Source of the DNA: Methanosarcina horonobensis HB-1 = JCM 15518
Lineage (GTDB): Archaea > Halobacteriota > Methanosarcinia > Methanosarcinales > Methanosarcinaceae
Direction of reading: 5' to 3'
Length of the DNA: 64,000 nt
Assembly (NCBI RefSeq): GCF_000970285.1
Contig: NZ_CP009516.1
Location: 2,025,036 to 2,089,035 of the forward strand
A program made the translations under genes and the position numbers. The stretch's first letter is position 1; each line of letters opens with the position of its first letter. The notes below the pieces were generated by a model. It saw only the letters and a list, made by a program, of their open reading frames with translations, made no database searches and was not told the DNA's origin. Positions 1 to 8,387 of this stretch are shown here, one piece after another.

Positions 1-2
1 TT

Positions 3-374
3 GTGGAGGCAGTCCATCTTTTCCTGGTCGGCACGGTGCTCTTCCTTACTTCTATCGGGTTCTACCAGTTGTTTATCGAGCCGGTCCCTTTACCGGGTTG
101 GCTGGAGATAAATGATGTTGAGGAACTGGAGTTAAACCTGGTGGGGCTCACTATTGTCGTTCTGGGGGTTAACTTCTTGAGCGTGATCGAATCGCAGGAT
201 ACAGGTCTGGCTATTTACGGGATAGGTTATGCCTTGCCCATTATAGCTCTGGCTTACTTTATGAAGGTACGCTCACAGATGAGCAGGCAAAAAAGAGAGG
301 AAACAGATGCTGTTCATGGAGAATCAGCTTCTGAGGATAGTGATACAGGCAGGTTAACAAACAAAAAATATTGA
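3..374 (+). CDS. YqhA-family (UPF0114) membrane protein, C-terminal part
   Basis: The reading frame is open to the window edge, so the 5' end of the gene lies outside and the GTG at position 3 is probably not the real start. About 123 residues remain. Two hydrophobic segments (about residues 5-25 and 45-85) surround a conserved acidic turn with PLPGWLEINDVEEL, followed by NLVGLTIVVLGVNFLSVIE; this pattern matches the YqhA/UPF0114 inner-membrane family. The last 35 residues are charged and probably cytoplasmic. The molecular function of the family is not established. Family call from motif memory; no search was run. Confidence 0.75.
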   Translation: MEAVHLFLVGTVLFLTSIGFYQLFIEPVPLPGWLEINDVEELELNLVGLTIVVLGVNFLSVIESQDTGLAIYGIGYALPIIALAYFMKVRSQMSRQKREETDAVHGESASEDSDTGRLTNKKY

Positions 375-438
375 AGTTGAATTTGTTAATTACCCAGCTT
401 CTCTTTTTTCGGCATGTTCTTCAATAATGAAGTGTTAA

Positions 439-1983
439 TCACTGGTAAGGCGCATAACTTTTCAGCAGGTTTTCAAGGAAAAACCAGATTTTTTCAATCG
501 AGGGAATAAAAACCCTCTCAGCCGGAGAATGAGGATCCTTGATAGTCGGCCCGAAGGATATCATTTCAATGCACTCGCATTTCGAGCCTATTACCCCGCA
601 TTCAAGCCCGGCATGTACGACTTTGATTTCCGGTTCTTTCCCGAAGGTCCCAGCATAAGCCTGCTTGCACTTCATAAGCAGCTCTGATTGAAGGTCCGGT
701 TCCCAGGCAGGATATCCGCATTCATGTTCAACCCTGGCTCCTGCCAGTTTTGCAACGGTTTCCACCTTTCCCGTGACTTCGGCAAGTCGTGACATGACAG
801 AACTGCGCTGGCTCGATACGATTCTTATTTCGTTTTCTCCTGTTCTTACGATTGCCAGGTTATTTGAGGTCTCAACAAGTCCGGGGATAGTATCAGAGAC
901 CCTGTGCACCCCATGAGGCATTCCGAGGAGAAGCCCGAAAAGCCTTTCTTCCGTCCCGGCTGAAAAGACCCTGTCTGAAGGCACTTCTCTTCTTGTAACC
1001 TTTTCTCTTGTAACCTTTCCTCCTGAAGTCTCAAAGATAACCCTGTTCTCAACCTCTTTAAGCTGGAGGGTAATTTCAGGATCAGACACTGCATACTCAT
1101 TCCTGAGCGTCTGCTTGAGTCCGGAGACAAAGTCTTCTGCCTGCTTTTCTTTACTCCTTGAGAGGGCGATAAATGCTTCTGCATGATTTGGAATTGCGTT
1201 ATGGACATTGCCTCCACTGAAGAAAACGATTCTGAGGTCTTCTTTTCCGACTTTTTCCTTAAGACTTACCAGCACTCTGGCAAGTAACTGAATCCCGTTT
1301 GCCCGCTGCCTGTGGATCTCAACTCCCGAGTGCCCTCCTTCAAGCCCCTCAACCGAGAGCCTGAATAGCCTGAACTCGTTTTCCTTGCTGTAGTTAAAAG
1401 GCTCCCATTCAACAGGCAGGTAAACCCTGGAGTTCTGCCCTCCTGCACATCCGACTATAAATATCCCTTCATCCTCCGAGTCCAGGTTCAGCAGGATTCT
1501 GCCTTCAAAGAAGCCTTCTTCAAGCCCACTGGCTCCTGTCAGTCCGGTTTCTTCGTCAACCGTGAAAAGAAGCTCCAGAGGCGGATGCTCAATCTCTCCG
1601 TTTATTCCGGATTCTGCAAGTACAAGCCCTATTACAATTGCAATCCCGTTGTCCGCCCCTATTGAAGTCCCATCTCCTCGCAACCATTCCCCGTCATACA
1701 CACATTTTATAGGATCTTTGGAAAAATCGTGTCCTGACTCTCTGCATTTCTCACATACCATATCCATATGCCCCTGCAGCACAATTCCCGGAGAATCTTC
1801 GTATCCCGGAGTGGGAGGGACTTTTATCAGGACATTGTTTAAAGCATCGGTTTTCGCTTCAAGATTATGATTTCCTGCCCATTCCAGTAGCCACAGGGCA
1901 AGTTTTTCTTCATTTTTAGAACGGCGAGGGATTTTATTGATTTCTTCAAACGTTTTCAGGATTTCTCGGGTTTTTGGGTGCAT
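439..1983 (-). CDS. pepD: PepD-like aminoacyl-histidine dipeptidase (M20C)
   Basis: A 514-residue cytosolic metallopeptidase expected to hydrolyse Xaa-His and other dipeptides with two active-site zinc ions. Visible M20 signatures are GHMDM (His72 and Asp74), the bridging Asp111 in GADNG, the catalytic and metal-binding Glu pair in DEETG (144-145), and a C-terminal DPHSPAERV carrying the last ligand histidine. An insert between about 200 and 400 corresponds to the lid/dimerisation domain. Length is close to the family norm (about 485-500). The ATG lies a few bases after a weak GAG-type ribosome site. It is transcribed on the same strand as the NUDIX gene upstream (about 60 bp away), so the two may share a transcript. 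Confidence 0.88.
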   Translation of the reverse strand: MHPKTREILKTFEEINKIPRRSKNEEKLALWLLEWAGNHNLEAKTDALNNVLIKVPPTPGYEDSPGIVLQGHMDMVCEKCRESGHDFSKDPIKCVYDGEWLRGDGTSIGADNGIAIVIGLVLAESGINGEIEHPPLELLFTVDEETGLTGASGLEEGFFEGRILLNLDSEDEGIFIVGCAGGQNSRVYLPVEWEPFNYSKENEFRLFRLSVEGLEGGHSGVEIHRQRANGIQLLARVLVSLKEKVGKEDLRIVFFSGGNVHNAIPNHAEAFIALSRSKEKQAEDFVSGLKQTLRNEYAVSDPEITLQLKEVENRVIFETSGGKVTREKVTRREVPSDRVFSAGTEERLFGLLLGMPHGVHRVSDTIPGLVETSNNLAIVRTGENEIRIVSSQRSSVMSRLAEVTGKVETVAKLAGARVEHECGYPAWEPDLQSELLMKCKQAYAGTFGKEPEIKVVHAGLECGVIGSKCECIEMISFGPTIKDPHSPAERVFIPSIEKIWFFLENLLKSYAPYQ

Positions 1984-2045
1984 GGGATCAGCTCATTTTT
2001 CCGGGTATTTGTCTGTACTCAAATTAGAAGTTTCTTGCTTTTGGT

Positions 2046-2492
2046 TTAGAATTGTTTTTGTGCTTTTAAATTACTTTTATGCATTTTTTCCAGCTTCTTC
2101 AATCCGTAATAAACCTCCAGTATTTTAATAGTATTATGAGAAACTTTCACTTCCATTTCCTTTCCAGGCTCAAAGAAAGCAAAATAGTTAATTTCACTGC
2201 TAGGTACCGGTACTCCTTTTGCCCGAATCCTGAATACTTTGGATTTGTGAAATCGGAAAAGATATCCAACATTATAAGCTCGAAGCCCGGTTTCTTCTCT
2301 CAACTCCCTGATTGACGCTTCAATGCTTGCTTCTCCTTTCTTCGGTTTTCCTCCGGGAAGCCGATAGTAACCCCCCGAGCTGCTCACAAGTAAAACTCCT
2401 TTATCAGTGTCAACTATCACCGAGCCTCTTCGATTATCATATGCGCTGGGAATATGTGTCACCCTCTTGAATGGATTACATTCCCCTGGCAT
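2046..2492 (-). CDS. NUDIX hydrolase
   Basis: A 148-residue single-domain protein with a complete Nudix box at about residues 48-70: G, five residues, E, seven residues, then REL-REETGL, matching GX5EX7REUXEEXGU exactly. Such enzymes cleave a nucleoside diphosphate linked to another moiety and need Mg2+ held by the REXXEE glutamates. Substrate cannot be read from the sequence; the family includes nucleotide-pool cleaning and diadenosine or sugar-nucleotide hydrolases. The ATG follows AAAGGAA closely. The C-terminal tail (about 25 residues) is Lys-rich. It lies directly upstream of pepD on the minus strand. Confidence 0.85.
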   Translation of the reverse strand: MPGECNPFKRVTHIPSAYDNRRGSVIVDTDKGVLLVSSSGGYYRLPGGKPKKGEASIEASIRELREETGLRAYNVGYLFRFHKSKVFRIRAKGVPVPSSEINYFAFFEPGKEMEVKVSHNTIKILEVYYGLKKLEKMHKSNLKAQKQF

Positions 2493-2704
2493 TTCCTTTA
2501 AAGTTTTTCTTGAAATTATTTAAAATATCGGTAGGCTCTGACTAATGATCGGTCTATTTCCGACATCTGTAGCTTGAATAAAAGAAAGAAAATTGAGACT
2601 AAAGAGCAAGCTTGAAAAGAAATGTATTTCCAAGAGTTTCAATTATGAAATAATACAGCTATGACATCTCACGGGCTAGAAAGATCTGTAGTTCAGCCCA
2701 CCTG

Positions 2705-2780
2705 AGCGAAGTTCGCTTCTAAAACCCATGCATTCATGGGAAGACTAGGAAATAAAGTTAATTGGCGCCAGATAGCGCCA
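2705..2780. other. Three successive short hairpins in a 340-bp gene-free stretch
   Basis: The stretch 2493-2830 holds no gene. It contains three perfect stems: AGCGAA/TTCGCT (2705-2717, one-base loop), CCCATG/CATGGG (2725-2740, 4-nt loop) and TGGCGC/GCGCCA (2763-2780, 6-nt loop). They sit downstream of the minus-strand ferritin-like gene, so they may stabilise or end its transcript. No long U tract follows, so a classical terminator is not clear. Confidence 0.5.
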
Positions 2781-2830
2781 CATACCTGAACTGAAAAACC
2801 TTTATTCTGAACTGATGCGGGTTTTTCTGA

Positions 2831-4078
2831 TTACATAGGGCTTGGTCTTCCAGCCATAAGATCTTCCGTGCGTCTGGTTACTTCGTTCTTAAACTGTTTG
2901 ATCTTTTCAGCCTGGTCACGCTGTGCCAGTTCACTCTTCGCTTTACTGACCACTTCTTCACTGGGGACTCCGGCTCTGTTCATCTTCCACTGGAACTTGA
3001 TGCTGGACCACTGATCAGCTATATCTTTAAACCTTCTGTACTCCATTTTATGAGGCGAAAGGTCAAGCTGTTCTTCAATTACCCGGTTTACATAGTCTTT
3101 ATTTGGCTCGAAAACGACCAGCGGCTCTATAATATCAGCCTTTACGATATCCCTTATGTCACGACCTTCGTATTTTTCAATGAGATTCGCACAGGCATTG
3201 AAGTGGGAGATCTCCATTTTTGCAAAGCTCTCCCAGATGCCCCTTATTCTTGAATCTGTTTCAGTCTGTGCGCAGGAGTAATAGATGTAGGCCTCACAGA
3301 GCTGCATGAGTGCTGACTTCTCAAGCATTGTTTCCTTCGGGTCACCGAGTAACCCGTACTGGGTGACGTGCTGTTCTTCGACATCAGCAATCTCGGAGTA
3401 AAGCTGCCTTGCAAGCTCATCTGAATACATGAACCCGTGAGACTTATAGAAAAGCTCGGTCTGCTGTTCACCTGCAACGATAGTAAGATAGTTCATCTTG
3501 GTCTTGATGTCGGCCGTATCTTTATTGTAATGCTTGCGCATGGTATCATCCGGGTGGCGGTGTTCAACGCTTGTCGGCCTTCCGGGTTTTACCTCGGTCT
3601 TACCCTGAACAATTGACTCGTAATCGCCTCCTTCAAGATAGTCGTAAAGGCAACTGTAGCGATACAGGTGATCAAAGTCCTCAATCAGAGCAAAGTCCAG
3701 AGTCTGCTTTACATATGGGTCGGGCTCATTCTTGGCAAGGTTTGCAGTGAGATCGACAGCTACCTGCTCATAGCCCAGTGTGGTCTCTATAATAGTCTGG
3801 TTAGCAGGATTTAACCAGTTAACAGTTTGCTGCTGGAAGGAATCAATGCGTCGAATTAACGCCATCTGGCGTTTAATCTCAGGATCGGAAGTCATTCTCT
3901 CTATGGCGTGAGACATAAGGACAGAAGCGTTCTCAATCCCATTCATAAGGATCACGCGTGTCCGGGTATATGCATCGACAGCCTTCTTGTCATACGGAGC
4001 TTTGACCAATTCTTTCCAGTTCATAAACTGATCTTCTATCGGGATGCTATCCATGTCAAAAGGTCTGAACTGTGCCAT
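2831..4078 (-). CDS. Duplicated ferritin-like domain protein
   Basis: About 415 residues, largely helical and soluble. Two ferritin-like halves can be seen. The first has glutamates at about 100 and 106 and EDFDH at about 135-139. The second has EEQH near 236, a helix with CEAYIYY near 263, and KMEISHF near 290. Spaced Glu and ExxH-type residues are typical of carboxylate-bridged di-iron four-helix bundles, so an oxygen- or peroxide-related role in the cytosol is possible, but the substrate is unknown. I prefer the second ATG (4078): the strong site GGAGG lies 8 nt before it and only 2 nt before the first ATG (4084). It is divergent from the membrane-protein pair across a 556-bp region that carries the iteron array. 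Confidence 0.7.
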   Translation of the reverse strand: MAQFRPFDMDSIPIEDQFMNWKELVKAPYDKKAVDAYTRTRVILMNGIENASVLMSHAIERMTSDPEIKRQMALIRRIDSFQQQTVNWLNPANQTIIETTLGYEQVAVDLTANLAKNEPDPYVKQTLDFALIEDFDHLYRYSCLYDYLEGGDYESIVQGKTEVKPGRPTSVEHRHPDDTMRKHYNKDTADIKTKMNYLTIVAGEQQTELFYKSHGFMYSDELARQLYSEIADVEEQHVTQYGLLGDPKETMLEKSALMQLCEAYIYYSCAQTETDSRIRGIWESFAKMEISHFNACANLIEKYEGRDIRDIVKADIIEPLVVFEPNKDYVNRVIEEQLDLSPHKMEYRRFKDIADQWSSIKFQWKMNRAGVPSEEVVSKAKSELAQRDQAEKIKQFKNEVTRRTEDLMAGRPSPM

Positions 4079-4400
4079 TACCATATCCTCCGGAATTCTT
4101 TACCAACACAGCTCTTTACAGGTGATCAAATTTATTAATAGTTCCAGCTGCTGGAGATTCCAGTTGCCGGACACAGACCCGCAAAAGAGCGAAACCGTAA
4201 CCTGTTAACATTATTGCTCAGCAGAGTACCCCACATATCTGCAATAATTCCCGCCTTAAACTTCACTGACCCCAACTGCGGGCAAGGTGATTGGCACGTA
4301 ACTGATGTTTTTAATTTCTTTTATTTTCTACTTATTTAGCTTAAATTCGACTTAATTGGATTATATGTATAAATTTAACCTATATAAAATCCGTCATATA

Positions 4401-4500
4401 ATAATTTCAATATGAGTAAAGTGATTTCATGCAGGATAGTATAGTTTCGAAGTGAATGGAATAGTTTCAAAATGAGTAATATAGTTTCGATACGATATAA
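4401..4500. repeat. Five contiguous 20-bp iterons
   Basis: Units begin at 4401, 4421, 4441, 4461 and 4481, each exactly 20 bp. Each opens with RTRRTTTC and most continue with an AA-TGA-like second half; the 4421 unit is the most divergent. A degenerate sixth unit may follow at 4501. There are no spacers, so this is not a CRISPR. Near-two-turn phasing places repeated sites on one DNA face, as expected for cooperative protein binding. The array lies in the divergent region 4079-4635, about 135 bp before the first membrane-protein gene. The rest of that region is AT-rich with no gene. Confidence 0.7.
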
Positions 4501-4635
4501 TAATCGAAGTAATATAAAATTAAGTAACAGCTTTACGACATGATATTCCAGCTGTGTAATTGTCACGAAAATATTCCTCTTCATAGGGAGGGCAGACTCA
4601 AGGAGAATAGCGCCTAAGGGGGAAGTACACTTACA

Positions 4636-5745
4636 ATGGTAGACACTTCAGATATGTTGATTTTCTGGGCCGTAGTCATAGCCCGTTTCTTGATACCGCT
4701 TTCCATTCCTCGCTACCCTCTCCCAGGCGTGCTTGCCTGCCTTATCCTTGACGCTGTAGACCAGACGATCTTCCAGCTGTTTACGAACCTGCCTCTTGAA
4801 GGTTACCAGAGCTACGATAAATCCCTTGATATTTATTACCTGAGTATAACCTACCTTTCGACCCTGCGAAACTGGTCTAACCTCTACGCGTTCAAACTGG
4901 ATCGCTTCCTTTTCTACTACCGGCTGGTTGGTGTGGCGCTCTTCGAACTCACACAACTGCGCCCTCTACTGCTGGTTTTTCCCAACACCTTTGAGTACTT
5001 CTTTATTTTTTATGAGGCAGTTCGCCTGAAATGGAACCCGAAAATGCTGACAAAAAACAAATTGATAACTTCGGCAGCCGTGATATGGATTTTCGTCAAA
5101 CTGCCACAGGAATACTGGATCCATGTCGCTCAGATGGACACCACAGACTGGATCAGGGCAAACCCCTCAAACGCCCTCATCCTGATCGCCTATGCAGCTT
5201 TCCTGCTCGGACTGGCATGGTGGCTCTTACGGGATCTACCTCCCATGAGACCGGGCCTTGAAATTGAAGCCCTACCCGTGGCAGCTGCCCCGATTTTCCC
5301 ACCCGTGCCAGAGAACGTAAAGGAACAGCGGGAGCGCCTCATAAACAAGCAGGTTATCGAAAAGATCGTGCTGATCTCTCTAATTACAATTATCTTCGCC
5401 CAGATTCTTCCGGGGGTGCGGGCAAGTAATCTCCAGCTTGCAACAGGTATGGCTATCCTTATCATAATAAATACAGCTCTGAGCCACTGGCTGGTCAGGA
5501 AAGGAAGACACTGGCGTTCTATCGCAAGGGAATTTATCGTGATGTCCGCAGTAAACATGGGTCTGGTCCTGCTTGTTGACTACTTCCTGCCCAGATATGA
5601 CGGCTCGATCAACCTCGGAGTCACACTTTTCTTTGTCCTGCTCCTGACCCTGATCATCACTCTCTACGACCGCTACTGGCAGCTCCATGCAAAAAACAAT
5701 GTCAACAGCAGGGATTCAGGGAAAGAGGGAGAAAAAAGTTCTTAA
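4636..5745 (+). CDS. Multi-pass membrane protein, paralogue A
   Basis: A 369-residue integral membrane protein that I do not recognise. Hydrophobic segments lie at about 5-25, 95-120, 140-165, 180-200, 245-265, 275-295, 305-325 and 330-350. Conserved blocks shared with the next gene include DTSDM at the N-terminus, IPRYPLPG, YLSTLRNWSNL, QEYWIH/LH and DWIRANPSNALIL. The central loop (about 205-245) differs between the two copies, and the last 20 residues are charged. The start MVDTSDM matches MADTSDM of the paralogue. The gene is followed by about 300 bp and then its paralogue, implying a tandem duplication with separate promoters. Function unknown. Confidence 0.8.
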   Translation: MVDTSDMLIFWAVVIARFLIPLSIPRYPLPGVLACLILDAVDQTIFQLFTNLPLEGYQSYDKSLDIYYLSITYLSTLRNWSNLYAFKLDRFLFYYRLVGVALFELTQLRPLLLVFPNTFEYFFIFYEAVRLKWNPKMLTKNKLITSAAVIWIFVKLPQEYWIHVAQMDTTDWIRANPSNALILIAYAAFLLGLAWWLLRDLPPMRPGLEIEALPVAAAPIFPPVPENVKEQRERLINKQVIEKIVLISLITIIFAQILPGVRASNLQLATGMAILIIINTALSHWLVRKGRHWRSIAREFIVMSAVNMGLVLLVDYFLPRYDGSINLGVTLFFVLLLTLIITLYDRYWQLHAKNNVNSRDSGKEGEKSS

Positions 5746-6049
5746 TTCTGATCCGTACCATCATATATTCACCTACTGTGTAGTTCCGGTCACTCTAGCC
5801 GCAGAAGAGCGGTCTTTCCTACAAAAAGTTTTGAAGAACCTCCAGACAGAGAAGCTTTCAGTTCTCTCTTTATTTCGGAAGATATCAAATGTTAGTGTCG
5901 TGAAGGATATAAATATCGAAGTATAAAATTAACTAGAGAATTGTACAAATTAAGTAAAGAGATTTTAAGAGCAATTTTCAGACTGGATAACCTGGAAACG
6001 GCAACAGATCTTTCCAGGTTGGGTGTTAAAAAGGGAGGCAAGCTTCATA
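5746..6049 (+). promoter_or_regulatory. Promoter region of paralogue B, echoing that of paralogue A
   Basis: No gene is seen in these 304 bp. Around 5911-5935 the sequence ATCGAAGTATAAAATTAA closely resembles ATCGAAGTAATATAAAATTA around 4503-4523 upstream of paralogue A, so a TATA-like promoter element was probably copied with the gene. The iteron array itself is not repeated here. GGGAGG about 14 nt before the ATG at 6050 fixes the start of the next gene. Confidence 0.5.
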
Positions 6050-7180
6050 ATGGCAGATACCTCGGATATGGTGATTTTCTGGGCTATATTTATGGCTCGT
6101 TTCTTTGTACCGCTTACCATTCCTCGTTATCCTCTCCCCGGAATTATAGCTTGTCTGGTCCTTGATGCTGTTGACAGGGAAATTTTCCAGCTGTTTACCG
6201 GCCTACCTCTGGACAGTTATCAGGGATACGATAAAGCCCTAGACATTTATTACCTGGCTATCATGTATCTTTCGACTCTGCGCAACTGGTCGAACCTCCA
6301 TGCCTTCAAGCTAAACAGGTTCCTTTTCTACTACAGGCTTGTTGGTGTGACTCTTTTCGAGATAACAAATCTGCGACCCCTGCTGCTCATATTCCCCAAT
6401 ATCTCTGAGTATTTATTTATTTTTTATGAGGCAGTCCGCCTGAAATGGGACCCGAAGGTGCTGACAAAAGAAAAACTAATTGTTACTGCAGCCCTTATCT
6501 GGATTTTCGTCAAACTGCCCCAGGAATACTGGCTACATATCGCCGAAATGGACACAACCGACTGGATCAGGGCAAACCCCTCAAATGCTCTCATCCTGGT
6601 TGTCTGGGCTGCAGTCATGGCTATAATGGCATGGTGGATCTTGCGGGACCTGCCTCCCATGAGCTCTGGTTTCTCAGTTACTGCTCACTATGCAATTTTT
6701 AAATTTGACGGCCCGCAGGCATCCAGAGTGATAGACAACTATACGAGTGAGAGATTTTTTGATGATTTTCTGAATCATGAACTGATCGAGAAGATTGTGC
6801 TGGTCTCTCTCCTGAGCATAATCTTCGCGCAAATCCTTCCCGGAGTCCGGGCAAATGATGTCCAGATAGCAATCGGTGTATCCATTCTTATCATAATAAA
6901 TACGGAATTGAGCCAGTGGCTTGCCAGACACGGGACACACTGGAAGTCAATAGTGAGAGAGTTCATTGTAATGGCTATTGTAAACCTCATCATGGTTCTG
7001 CTCTTCGATTTCCTTCTGGCAATGTATGGTGGCTCAATTAACCTCCTTAACACTCTATTCTTCACCCTCCTCCTGACCCTGAATGTAACTCTCTATGACA
7101 GGTACCGGAGGGTGCAGATCTGGAGCCTTGCAACAAGAACCAGGCGTGAAGAGATGGATAAAAAATTAGAAGAGGCTTGA
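6050..7180 (+). CDS. Multi-pass membrane protein, paralogue B
   Basis: A 376-residue paralogue of the preceding membrane protein, with the same order of hydrophobic segments and the same conserved blocks (IPRYPLPG, YLSTLRNWSNL, DWIRANPSNALIL, QILPGVRA). A longer frame begins at 6023, but I chose the ATG at 6050: it gives MADTSDM, aligned with MVDTSDM of paralogue A, and has GGGAGG upstream. The central loop (about 215-250) is longer and unrelated to that of A, which suggests the loop is where the copies have diverged in function. Unrecognised family; role unknown. Confidence 0.8.
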   Translation: MADTSDMVIFWAIFMARFFVPLTIPRYPLPGIIACLVLDAVDREIFQLFTGLPLDSYQGYDKALDIYYLAIMYLSTLRNWSNLHAFKLNRFLFYYRLVGVTLFEITNLRPLLLIFPNISEYLFIFYEAVRLKWDPKVLTKEKLIVTAALIWIFVKLPQEYWLHIAEMDTTDWIRANPSNALILVVWAAVMAIMAWWILRDLPPMSSGFSVTAHYAIFKFDGPQASRVIDNYTSERFFDDFLNHELIEKIVLVSLLSIIFAQILPGVRANDVQIAIGVSILIIINTELSQWLARHGTHWKSIVREFIVMAIVNLIMVLLFDFLLAMYGGSINLLNTLFFTLLLTLNVTLYDRYRRVQIWSLATRTRREEMDKKLEEA

Positions 7181-7198
7181 AAAATGGAGCTCAATGTT

Positions 7199-7250
7199 TA
7201 AACTCTTTTTAAACTCTTTTTAAACTCTTTTTAAGTAACTCTTTTTAAGT
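7199..7250. repeat. Tandem 11-bp repeat AAACTCTTTTT
   Basis: Three head-to-tail copies of AAACTCTTTTT and a fourth variant (AAGTAACTCTTTTT) follow the stop codon of paralogue B. The repeated T5 tracts could act as an archaeal intrinsic transcription stop, which needs only U-rich runs. That role is inference. Confidence 0.6.
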
Positions 7251-7280
7251 TATCGAGAAGTATGTCAAAAGAATTATAAC

Positions 7281-7703
7281 CTAAATACCAGGCTCCTGAT
7301 TAAACTCTGTTGCCGAAACTCCTGAATCCAAGCAGGTTTTAACAATACTCTTTCTCATTACGTCTTCATTTTTTTCATTTTCGTTGATAATTTCAGCTTT
7401 TAAAGCAATTTTTTTGACCCATACATCTATAGGTTGCAGATAAATCAAATCTTCTTTCTTTATTTCTTTATCCAATGGATAAATATAGCTTAAATCCCTT
7501 AGATAAAAAGAACTGCATTTTGGCCCGATTAAATGGATTTTTTGAAATTTATTAAAATGATTTATAATGTTTCCATTTTGAATTCTGGAAAGAGAATACT
7601 TTACAATATTTCTATCACTTAATTTGGAAATAAACTCTAATATTGAAATTACCATCTCAATATCTCTACTCTTACCCACTTTACCTTTCCCGATAACTTT
7701 CAT
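7281..7703 (-). CDS. HhH-GPD DNA glycosylase-like protein, C-terminal half
   Basis: About 140 residues. The stretch LIGPKCSSFYLRDLS followed some 20 residues later by LQPIDVWVKKIA matches the layout of the helix-hairpin-helix/GPD core of Ogg-type DNA glycosylases. The Lys of GPK would be the Schiff-base lysine and the Asp of PIDVW the catalytic aspartate. The start at 7703 overlaps the stop of the upstream ORF (TAATG); an alternative ATG is at 7715. The upstream ORF (7703-7978) also looks like part of the same fold. The pair is therefore either two coupled subunits or one gene of about 230 codons split by a frameshift. Family call is by motif only. Confidence 0.5.
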   Translation of the reverse strand: MKVIGKGKVGKSRDIEMVISILEFISKLSDRNIVKYSLSRIQNGNIINHFNKFQKIHLIGPKCSSFYLRDLSYIYPLDKEIKKEDLIYLQPIDVWVKKIALKAEIINENEKNEDVMRKSIVKTCLDSGVSATEFNQEPGI

Positions 7704-7978
7704 TAGCCGAGACATATTTCAGGAAAGTTTTCGATATTAAGAATAACCTCTGAATCACCATCATACTTTTTTATAAATTTTTCAATAATCACTATCACTC
7801 TTTCTTCAACTTCCCATGAAATATCATCCCTTCTGCCTTGATAAAACGAATGACCAAATAAAAATCTTAAACCTGCATACCAGTCAGTTAAAAGGATGTT
7901 TCCATCATACCCGGAAAGGTTTTCTTCAATATATTTGTCCCCATAGCTGGCTATTTTTTGAATGAGATAAGTTCTCGT
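7703..7978 (-). CDS. Upstream half of the glycosylase-like locus; no canonical start codon
   Basis: An open frame of 91 codons too short for usual ORF calling. It encodes recognisable protein-like sequence, including TDWYAGLRFLFGHSFYQGRR, and ends in TAATG overlapping the next gene. A strong Shine-Dalgarno GGAGG lies at 7986-7990, but no in-frame ATG, GTG or TTG follows; the codon 7 nt downstream is ACG. Either a near-cognate start is used or a frameshift has cut off the true 5' end: in the neighbouring frame a TTG-started stretch LEELIRELISFKK runs to a stop at an A6 run, which is compatible with a slip there. Possibly a pseudogene. Confidence 0.45.
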   Translation of the reverse strand, partial: TRTYLIQKIASYGDKYIEENLSGYDGNILLTDWYAGLRFLFGHSFYQGRRDDISWEVEERVIVIIEKFIKKYDGDSEVILNIENFPEICLG

Positions 7979-8300
7979 ATTAATTCCTCCAAAAAATAAA
8001 CTGTATGAATTTATATAAAGTGAAGACGTGAAAGAATATAAAATAATCGGAGTGAAGTTCGAAATCTTAAAAATCTTATTTTATTCTAGCAAATATGCTC
8101 CTCACAAATATTCATAAATGCTAATGTTTTATAATTGGCTTCTATAATACAAAAGATCAATTTGCCAGATAAAATATTATTCCGATTGTAGTGGCAGTTA
8201 TCTGGAGTAAAAAAGGAAGTTTCCTATATAAATTAAAAAATGACTAAATATTTTTAAACATAGAAAAAAATTTAAATATGATTAAAGAGTTTATAAATTC
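7979..8300. other. AT-rich intergenic DNA
   Basis: Very AT-rich with no gene seen. TATA-like tracts near 8264-8290 (TTTAAATATG) could serve the tiny ORF at 8301. Confidence 0.4.
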
Positions 8301-8387
8301 ATGGAGACAGAATTCAGGAACAATTTACTTTCAGCCATTGGATGGCTCATTGTCTGGCTTGCTGTCAGGATATATTTGAACATTTAA
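8301..8387 (+). CDS. Possible 28-residue single-span membrane peptide
   Basis: ATG to TAA gives 28 residues with a polar start (METEFRNN), a hydrophobic centre (AIGWLIVWLAV) and RIYLNI at the end, which is the make-up of a single-pass micropeptide. TTTAAATATG lies about 25-30 bp upstream and could be a TATA box, which would give a nearly leaderless message. There is no clear Shine-Dalgarno. It stands alone between two minus-strand genes. Chance occurrence is quite possible for so short a frame. Confidence 0.25.
   Translation: METEFRNNLLSAIGWLIVWLAVRIYLNI

Noticed and set aside
2690-2745. Possible tRNA-like fold
   Set aside because: Several stems, but no T-loop (GTTCRA) or acceptor pairing. 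No tRNA was found anywhere in the window by eye.
4401-4500. CRISPR-like array
   Set aside because: Units are contiguous with no spacers and are too short, and no cas gene is near.
4375-4584. Minus-strand open frame rich in Leu, Ile and Tyr
   Set aside because: It is only the translation of the 20-bp iteron array; the apparent protein repeats come from the DNA repeats, and there is no ribosome site.
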